Source: Cyathus striatus
Lineage: Eukaryota > Basidiomycota > Agaricomycetes > Agaricales > Nidulariaceae
Reading direction: 5' to 3'
Length of the DNA: 64,000 nt
Assembly (NCBI GenBank): GCA_025738555.1
Contig: JAOVFP010000010.1
Span: forward strand, 2,728,001 to 2,792,000
The position numbers and the translations under genes are program-made. Shown here in pieces: positions 55,853 to 64,000 of the stretch (positions are counted from its first letter, which is position 1; the number at the start of each line of letters is the position of its first letter). Under the pieces are notes generated by a model. It was not told the DNA's origin, searched no databases, and saw only the letters and a program-made list of their open reading frames with translations.

Positions 55853-56981
55853 GAGTGGTGTCAGCTAAAATTTTCAAAAAAGCCAGTGTTAATTGATTGC
55901 CTCAATCAATCAAGCCTGGCTTTTTTTGAGTGCCTATTATTGTATGGGAATGATCATAAACAATCATTCTTTCTTTATAATTTAATACTAATGTGGGGTC
56001 TTTTAGGTAATCATAAACAATCATTTATTTGTTCTGATTGAATACTACTATTATATTAATGTTTCAGGTGATCATAAACAATCATTAATTGTGTCAAATT
56101 GAATACTAATACTATATGAATGGTTTAGGTGATCATAAACAATCATTAATTGTTCCTAATTGAATACTAATACTATATGAATGGTTTAGGTGATCATAAA
56201 CAATCATTGATTGTTCTAATTGAATTTTACTATTATGTTAGTCTCTTAAGTGATCATAAACAATCATTGACTAGTACTAATTAGATATTGCTATTGTATC
56301 AATGTGTCATGTTTTCCCACGCATTACATATGTCACATATTTCTCGCGCATCACATTTGTCACATTATGCCCACATGTCACGCTTTAGTGTGTTTGTCAC
56401 ATGTCACATTTGTCACATTTGTCATATTTGTCATGTTTTTGAGTTGCATCATGTGTTTTTTATGCTAGTATAGAGTAAATACACTTTGGAAGCACATCAG
56501 ATGTGACACATGTCACATGTGTTACATATGTCACATTTTTGAGTTGTCATACATTTCAAGCATGTCATGCTTGTATGTGTATCATGATTGTGACTTGTTG
56601 ATCCTGACAATGACAATACTGTGCATGACATTAGAGAAGTAAATTTTTTTAGGCAACACAGGTGAAAGGTAAAATGGCCCTTCAGTGGAGACTAAACTAA
56701 AAAAGGGAAAGTAAGTAAAAGCCACTGTGCAAGAAAGAGTAGTGAAGTACAGGAGGTAGTTTTCATATGTGTGAATGAATACTGATAATAAAAGAGTTAT
56801 ATCACATATGTCAGAGAAGTGAAACACATATAACAGTGTAGAAGCATCATGTAATCACATAGAGTAAGCATATATATGACTCAATAATGTGTGTTGAAAA
56901 TATAAGAATAACCAATAGTTCATATAAGAATTATAACCATCTAATGACTGAGACATGTGAATTTGATGTGATATGGAATTA
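55853..56981 (+). mobile_element. FB-D: fourth foldback element, truncated
   Basis: Left end GAGTGGTGTCAGCTAAAATT (55853), a hairpin at about 55880-55925 (nested arms AAGCCAG/CTGGCTT and ATTGATTG/CAATCAAT), and an outer satellite of about 63 bp (GTGATCATAAACAATCATT, TTGAATACTAATACTATATG; 55950-56290). Then satB (56300-56575, TGTCACATATTTCTCGCGCA) and the beginning of the core (56580-56981; ATATAAGAATAACCAATAG, ACTGAGACATGTG). The core is cut at 56981 by an LTR fragment. No right arm or CTTCTTG duplication was found, so the element is truncated or its far end lies elsewhere. Confidence 0.82.
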
Positions 56982-57362
56982 TGTCACATCCTGTTCTATT
57001 CCACTAGGGATTAAACTGTGGAGTAGATTGTCTAGTAGTGGAGTAACTGGTACACATTAGTAGAGTGCATGAAGGTAGTGAAAAAGGTATGGGAGAGGTG
57101 GAATGTTGGTTTCAATTTGTGTGTTGTACCCCTTGGACTTCCAGTTCCATATATAGAACAAAGTGGAGTAAGTGGCGGAATAGCAGAGTTGGCTCAAGGC
57201 CTGAGTGGGAGAAAGAGTGTAAATGTAGTCAGTTTGAAACTGAAGTCTATCTACATTACAAAAGTAGTTTATATAGTAAACTACTTTGTTCAGATGCATA
57301 TAGAGTAAATGCTCATGGGTTGTGGTATTCTAAGGATAAGTAAACTCCATGGAATGTAGACT
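56982..57362 (+). mobile_element. LTR fragment in FB-D
   Basis: Matches the first 380 bp of the 45166 solo LTR (TGTCACATCCTGTTCTATTC, GGACTTCCAGTTCC, AAACTGAAGTCTATCTACAT), with most CpGs lost. It stops after GTAAACTCCATGGAATGTAG, so the 3' part is missing. Confidence 0.8.
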
Positions 57363-57488
57363 GTTTTTGTTTGCATTATGGTTCATTTTTTATATGTTTC
57401 ACATTCCTTCACATACCTATTCCATATTCTGGGCTCTGGCAACATGAGAGGACATGTGTGCTATTCCTTTCACCATGCCACACATGTA

Positions 57489-58441
57489 CACATGGCTGGA
57501 TTAAGTAAGAAACATTATGTAATTAGAGGCCCTTGTTTATACTATGTACTGGCAAAGAATACATGAACTTCATGAAGTTTCCAATAGTTCTCTCCCCAAA
57601 TAATTATATATATGCGTAGTCATGATTGTTTAGTGTATGTGTATGCAGTTAGAACTAGCTTATATCATGAAGAAGCCTCAATATAGTGTGCAGAAATTTA
57701 ATTATGATTTTTGCATGTCTGTTGGCAATCTGAAGTTATGTGGGGTCTCAATCAGCAGTAACAGTTGCAAAATCTATTCCAGTGAATACTAATTAATGCT
57801 AAAATGGTGTTTGGGTTATAAAAAACTTGTAAAAAGTCATATCTGCAGTGTACTATGGTTAGAGAAAAGCATACTTGATTTTTATGAAAAGAGAAGAATG
57901 CTTTTCTTCTTTGAAAAAGGGACTTTCCATAATAAAAAGTGATCAGATACAGATATAACAATACTTTTACATGAAAGAACTTTTGGCAACCATAAAAGCT
58001 TGGTTGCAAGTGCTATTTGTAGTGTTTTTATCTTGAAATTCTCAAACATTATATATTCATAACATTTACAAGAGTTAATCTATGTAGAATTGGACTCAAA
58101 TACATCTATATTCAGTTAAATAATGGACAGGACATCTTCCTATGTTTATCAATGAAGATTTGATCACTGTACTTGTCACTGAACACTCCCTAGAACTTGA
58201 GATTGTCGGTCAAGATGTAGAAATCTTGACTGAAAGTCTGGGAACTATTCTGAGATTTTTCGCAGAATAAATGAATTTATAAATGAATATATATACTCTA
58301 TACATTCATAATTTAACTTCTTGACATTTTGTTGTGTGGAAATAAACTGGGAACTTCGTGAAATCAAGTATTCTTTGTGACCACAGGGGATAAACAACAG
58401 CTGCTGATTACATAATGTTCCTTACTTAATCCAGCCGTGTG
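57489..58441. mobile_element. TIR element CACAYGGCTGGATTAAG, TA-flanked
   Basis: 953 bp with inverted repeats of about 110 bp (CACATGGCTGGATTAAGTAA, AACATTATGTAAT, AAAGAATAC, GAAGTT), flanked by TA on both sides (57487-57488, 58442-58443). Non-coding inside. A TA duplication would suit Tc1/mariner-type elements; not proven. Confidence 0.72.
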
Positions 58442-58443
58442 TA

Positions 58444-60890
58444 TATAGTTTAGGAAACACTTATGGAAAGTTCACCTCCATTTTGGACTTCATCTTTGCA
58501 TGTGCCCACTAAGTTTAACTGAGCTAAGATGTTGATTGGAAGTGTCAACACAACACCACTATTGGGAATCTGTTGAGCTAAGTTTTCAACTTAATATTAA
58601 TTCACTAAATACTCTATTAGTGTAGTACTGTCTACTAGGCCAGGTGCAACACTCACCACACATCCTCAAGTTACCCCCTCCACACTATGGGAGGCTTTTT
58701 GGCAGCATGGAGCATCATGTTAGTATGAGAGATATGTTTTTGATAGCATATGTTGCATATCAGTAGTAGATATAATGATTATTTTCTTTTGTTTTACCCA
58801 AGTTTTACCAATGTTTTACAGTTTTATGATGAGGAAAATGTGTTCTACATATGTATGGTCTATGTACATTGTAATGAAAGCCAGAGGTTTAAAATTATGA
58901 AGTATAAGTGAAGTCCCCAACATGAGATTCCAAAGACGGTTATTTGCAACACAATTGTCCTAATACACAGCTAATGCAGCATGTACATAAGATCCATAGT
59001 TACACTAAAACAGTTGGACTGGCTGCACTGTTGGGGTTCCCTGGCACAGTTTGCTGGCATCACCTTCAACCATCCGATATATCTACCTTACCAATGGACA
59101 TCCCAGTTAAAGCAGCTTTGGTCTTTGCAGGGCAGTTCTTACTATTACTATGTTTTAATTATGATTTTTGTTACATGAAGGAGACCAGTAACTACTTATT
59201 GCAAATATTCTGTGGAACAAAGTCAATATGAGAATCTGACTATGCTTCATCTTGGCGGCTCTGAAGCAAGCTCACATCAAAGTTCAAACTGGAAAAAATA
59301 AGTCAGCTCCTGGATTTGGAGGCTGAATGCTTCCACTTAACACACCATGGTATGATAACCCAACAACCCCTTCAACAATAGAAGCTGAAGCCATTCAACC
59401 ATCTAATCAACATTGATTGGCTAGGGACCTACAAAAACGTAAGCTTGCTGCATCAATGCTGGATATTCTGAAAAATAGTGTCTCAATTGAATTGCTTTAG
59501 CATATGTATAGCAGCAATGAACCAAGCAAGTAATAATCATCCAATTTTGTACTGACTCATATCCTCTGCCACATATTTCTTAGTTACACCTAAACCCTCA
59601 CTGTCGAAGTCACCACATATCCCCTTCCACATTGACATCTTTCACAACACCCCTAGACTTCATACTTCTCTGGTAACATACAATGCCATGTTCATGGACA
59701 ACAAAAGGGCAATGGCTATGGCTTGAAGCTAGAATATTTGGGTTTATGGATGCAAAGGCCAATGGTATGATGATGCCCTGGCTCACAGACTTATATGTCA
59801 ATTACTTGCATCAGTGGGGTATGCCAACACCAAGCAAGAGGGGAAAAGTGTGAGTGGGGTGCAAATGCAAAGATTAATAAGTGGATGAAGAGGTGCAAAG
59901 TAAGTGACAGCACTTAAGAAACATTATTCATACTGTATGACTATGGAAAGCTGGAACACCATGCTCAAAGCCATCAAATAAATTCAAATTCTGTGATTCG
60001 GCAACTCGCTTGCCAATTTAATATCTAGATTTAATCTTTGGTTACTCTTTTTTTGGTTACAATGTTTGGTTGGCACACTCAGGGGTTGGGCACCTTTGTC
60101 GGGGTTATGTTCTGTGTGCTTGAGCATATCCATGAGCATTTTGAGACCAAAATTCTGTTTTTATAGATATTTATTTATAATACATATAAATTAAAGTACC
60201 CTGTGACTAGGCTATGGGATAAGTAATTTAGATGAGTGACAAGTTTTCTTGGATTTTATAAACTCAGTGTAAGCCTAGCTACCACCAATCTCACCACATG
60301 ACCGCAACACCAATACTCGACATATGCATGCCAAGTACTCTCTTGTCTCCACCCTTTCCTCCTCTCTTCTCATCCCATGACACTCTCTTATTCCAATACC
60401 TTTCCTTCCTCTTTCCAATACCTTTTCCCTTGTTCCCCCAATCCTATTCAACTATTCCCCTAAGCACTTATTTGATCACACTGGTATCCTTCCTCTCATA
60501 TATAAACAGTCTATCTTTCTTTGCCCTTCATTGCCATTTCCTTACTGCTGCAACGAAGATACTCTTGTCCTGTCACATACCATTATTCAGTGAGGCTGCT
60601 TTGACATGACAGCCTTTCACTCAGTAATACTATATTGCTGTGTGCATTGAATTTATGATCTCCATATTTCTCAATGACTGTCTGCTTCGAGTACCTGTTT
60701 TCTGTGTCATTCTCATGGTGTTTGCTTCGAATTTACAGCCTCAGCATAGAGTCTCTATGACTGTTTAGGGGTCAGTTTTGTTTTTGTTAAGCTCGTTGGA
60801 TTGGAATGAAATTGATTGACAAGGGAAATAAATACACAAATTACCATCAGATGCAGGCAGCAGAACCATTTTACTTTATAATAATTATCA
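58444..60890. other. No recognisable gene; one weak coding trace
   Basis: 2.4 kb. A plus-strand trace at 59330-59500 (WYDNPTTPSTIEAEAIQPSN, LARDLQKRKLAASMLDILKN, with a stop between) looks protein-like but I do not recognise it. The frame at 60298-60609 is low-complexity Ser/Leu/Pro. Nothing else is supported. Confidence 0.45.
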
Positions 60891-61580
60891 TTGCTTTTCT
60901 CTACTTAGTCATAAGCTTGTTTTATCATCCCTAAGCTCGCTGTTTCATCACCAACATTGCTGTCTCATTTGTATTCTCTCTGGTTCATTCCTAAGCTCGG
61001 TAGTACTTTGGTCTTGACCCCTCTGCCTCGTTCATAATGTATCTGCTTCGTTCATACTGTTTTTACTTCATTCCTGAGCTCGCATGGTTCATTTCTAAGT
61101 TCACACCTTCGTTCTGGACCCTTATTCTTCATTCAGTCTATCTCCAAATCGTTTTTACTGTCTGTAATTTGTTCCTAGTGTCTCTGATTTGTTTCCACTG
61201 TTCATACTTTATGTCTAAACTCATAGATTCATTCTTGTCCACTCTGCTTCATTTGGACTGTATTCACTTCATTTCTACTATTGATTCTTCGTTTCTGAGC
61301 TCCCAACTTAGTTCTTGATCCCTTTCCTTTGTTAGGATTGTCAATGTGACATTTCTAATATTTCTGTTTCATTTTTATTGTCCCTGCTATAATATTAACA
61401 TTGCTGACTTGTTACATTGCTCTTATTTTTTTTAATGCTCTTTATGTTTTTCATAAGCTCACTGTCTCATTCTTACCCTCTTTGCCTCATTCAGATGCTC
61501 TCTTTCCTGTTTCTAATCACTCTGCTTTTATATTAGCACACAATTTTATTCTAAAGGCCTTTGTTTTATGTTTATGCTAC
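60890..61580 (+). repeat. Degenerate CTTCATTC / AAGCTCG repeat
   Basis: Loose tandem pattern of TTCRTTC with CTAAGCTCG or CTGAGCTC, TTGACCC and GCTTCATT at intervals of about 20-30 bp. Too degenerate for a fixed unit. Confidence 0.6.
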
Positions 61581-61905
61581 TGGCATTGTTTCTACACATT
61601 TAAAAATACAGAATACATTACTTTAAACCAAGGGGTACCCACCGGCTAATTCTGAGACACGATGTAGGAGGGGAGGGTTGGTTAGGTGTTACCTTAAACA
61701 CAAAACAATATGTGGTTTCATGTGGGTAATTTTAACCAAATATAGCTGATATTTCCATTATTCCTGAGTTGAGTTAGCCAGCTGAGGCTCAAACTGGATC
61801 CAGTATGAGCAACAATGGGTTTCACAATGATTTGAATCTCAATTGTATGCCAATGTAAGTAATTTTCAACTGTGGATCGAGAGTCCATGGACTTTTTGCA
61901 TACTG

Positions 61906-61913
61906 GTATATAA
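61906..61913 (+). promoter_or_regulatory. TATA-like box
   Basis: TATATAAG lies 73 bp before the ATG at 61979 and 30-40 bp before a pyrimidine-rich start-like region. It is a plausible core promoter of the following gene. Confidence 0.5.
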
Positions 61914-61978
61914 GTATTGGATACTCATAGAGTCTAGGTGTTTAACAGACTATTTTTTGTTTTGTTTTCTCTAACGCA

Positions 61979-64000
61979 ATGGGCAAGTCCAAAAAGAAGA
62001 ACAGTGTGAGCTTCCATTGCATTTTCATTCTGTGATTACATTAGAAGCCCAATTGACTTTATCTTTACCATAGTCTACTGAATTTAATGAATCATCAACA
62101 CGCTATTGTGATATTTGCAAATTAGACATTAAGATAGCCTTTGGTGGTGAGGGGAACTGGACAGAGCATCTCAAAGGTGGTCCACATCGTAAAAATGCTG
62201 CTGCAGTGTCCTCCACGCCATTGATTCACAGCTTCTTTGCAAAGCAGGAAAAGCAAGGTATTTATTCCGAATGTTTAATAATTTGTTGTTGGGAACTGAC
62301 TATTTTTTGAATATAGTACCGGAGTCACTGCCAGAGCTGCCAGTGCAGCCACTAGAGTCATCTGTAGCCACTACCATATTGGAAAAACCAGACACCGCTA
62401 CAGAGAAATCTTTAATAAATGCACCTAATACGGTTCAGCTACCCGCTAATGTTCAGTCTGTATAGATAATACATTCTCCCTCCCCACACAGGAATGTATG
62501 CCCCGGATATGAACTAGTGCTACCAGATAATGCTGATCCATTTTTATCATACCCTTTTCTTGTACACAACAAGGAGTTACCTTGGGATGTTCTTATTCAG
62601 CGTGACAAGCTTATATTATGCTCACATTCTTGTTCACAAGTGTGTCAGAGCACAATCTCCTCCAAGAATCAACTGACACCTTGCCATAACTGCACCAAAC
62701 TTCATGATCATGATATTGTTGCTGGAATCTGCTTTCGGCAACTTGGTGAATCTTCTCAATCCACACCATGGGCATACTTGACAGTTTTGGAGATGTGTTC
62801 TGCTTTGAAAAAGAAGACAGCACAAATTAATCAGCTCAAGCTGACATCACTCAACATGGTATGAAAAATAAATGTTCGAAATGTCCAATTACAAGCATGG
62901 AAACGTCTCGCATTGGCAATTGGACATGAAGATATCCCTTGAATTCGACAATTAATGGGGAGGTCATGTAGAGAAGGCCGGAGCATATTCTCAATACTTG
63001 AAGAAATTAATAATGCTGCACTTAAATGTTACACACCTCGTAGTTATGAGGAAGCAGATTTTCAGCGAGCCTTTCTCATTTACAAACTGGGGGGCTGATC
63101 TGCTGCAGTAATTGCTCAGCGTACACTTGGGGTTCCTTCTATTAATGTGGCAAAAGCACATATAGCAACCCACTTGCTGAAATCTTCAGCCCAGTTCCCA
63201 ACAGCACTGGAGATGTCAGCAAATATATTGTCTATTTATCCTCATGCTTCAAAAATAGTGCTGGAATTCGATATTAAAGTGGGAGTCACGATTCAGGTGG
63301 ATGAGATCAAAATCCAGGAACGTCTATGATGGGATCCTAGATCTAACATGATTCTAGGGGTCTGCCGAGAACATGGAAACAAATGCTCATTGGAATTTTG
63401 AACAGAGCATCAAGCAGATATTCTCTTAGAATGCTTAAACAAAGATGACATTCATTTGGCTACAGAAGTATGTGTATTTATGATATTTCTCCGATTTTTG
63501 TGTTCTGAAATATAGCAGGCAACAGTAATTGCATGTTCAGTTTTAACTGACTTGCCATCGGAATATTCTGCTAAGCCATTTGTCATCAGTGGAAGTTGCA
63601 AATGTGAAACTGTAAATGATCAGAAACGTCTACTTCAGAAAGCTTTGGTAGCACTTCAGTCAGGTCTAAGTGCTAATAAATGCCTTTATTGTATTGCCTC
63701 AGATGGAGATGCTCATCATCGTGCTGCACTTATCTCATTAACCCTTAAAGATAAACCCTCACAAGATAGCAAGCTTTTCCAAATCTTGTCACCACCTCCA
63801 TTATTTAACATGCTCTGTGGTCCAGACGAATTGACTTGTGACTTTGACTGGAAGCATGTCTTGAAGCACTTCCATAACACAGATCTCAGGCAAAAGGGAT
63901 TTTCAATTGACAGTGTTTTGATTACAGTAGAGGTTCTTCACAGCCATTTATTATCACTTGGCCTCTCATCATCTATGGTTAATTCCCTCTTGTCACCAAA
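61979..64000 (+). pseudogene. Multicopy fungal gene of unknown function, 5' part
   Basis: Starts ATG 61979 (MGKSKKKN), with a probable intron to about 62039. A C2H2-like finger follows (YCDICKLDI ... WTEHLKGGPHRKNA, 62105-62200), then a short PLIHSFFAKQEKQ motif that resembles a PCNA-interacting box. After another intron (GTATTT...ATATAG, 62257-62320) come CPGYELVLP, SYPFLVHNKELPWDV (62500-62600) and CSHSCSQVCQ with CHNCTKLH. Later motifs are FSILEEINNAALKCYTP, FDIKVGVTIQVDEIKIQERL, WDPRSNMILGVCREHGNKCS (63330), an intron 63468-63515, CIASDGDAHHRAALISLTLK (63700) and LTCDFDWKHVLKHF (63830). It matches, from memory, a large uncharacterised family in mushroom genomes, often near transposons. 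TGA stops (62862, 62939, 63097, 63328, 63400 area) and TAG near 62075 break it. It runs off the window. Confidence 0.75.

Overview
The window looks like a repeat-packed stretch of a filamentous fungal genome, most likely a basidiomycete (Agaricomycete). The pointers are a chromodomain Ty3/gypsy retroelement, KDZ-type transposons with CxC2 and CxC5/CxC6 cysteine clusters, PIF1-type Helitrons, a fungal BED/hAT element and introns of about 45-75 bp. I see no ordinary housekeeping gene. Almost every coding region belongs to a transposable element, and nearly all are broken, mostly by TGA codons where the family has arginine.

The layout is a nest. A KDZ (CxC2) relic on the minus strand (7741-9680) is interrupted at 9680 by a large element, FB-1 (9681-49719, 7-bp duplication TTCTTTA). 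FB-1 contains a hAT element (9886-13279), a chromovirus (13840-21433), a Helitron (about 22855-46485) and a small TIR element (46625-47964). The Helitron gene is split by a second foldback element, FB-C (28744-44318, duplication TTCCAAT). FB-C is split by a 12.2-kb CxC5/CxC6 KDZ element, called E here (29084-41243, 8-bp duplication). E is split by a third foldback element, FB-A (34457-38770, duplication GTTGATT). Counting the KDZ relic as host, this is five levels of insertion, most with readable target-site duplications. Removing the inserts leaves about 4.1, 3.4 and 4.3 kb for the three foldback elements, 7.8 kb for E and about 7 kb for the Helitron.

The foldback elements are the most interesting find. 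Each begins and ends with GTGTCAGCC-type termini followed by a perfect hairpin. Next come an AT-rich minisatellite (57-bp satA in FB-1 and FB-A; a GATCAT-rich satC in FB-C; another type in FB-D) and a second satellite built on GTCAC (satB), then a shared non-coding core of about 1 kb, with the same arms inverted on the far side. They resemble Drosophila foldback elements in architecture, but I recognise no described family. No transposase is visible inside them.

Right of the nest (49727-64000) are a TAA-flanked TIR element (49909-51002), a non-autonomous copy of E (51359-53727, 8-bp duplication AACATTTC), a truncated fourth foldback element (FB-D, from 55853), an LTR fragment, a TA-flanked TIR element (57489-58441), a long stretch with nothing recognisable, and the 5' part of a broken multicopy fungal gene (61979 to the window end). 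On the far left are a satellite, a possible solo LTR and a second, decayed Helitron (1510-6692, minus strand).
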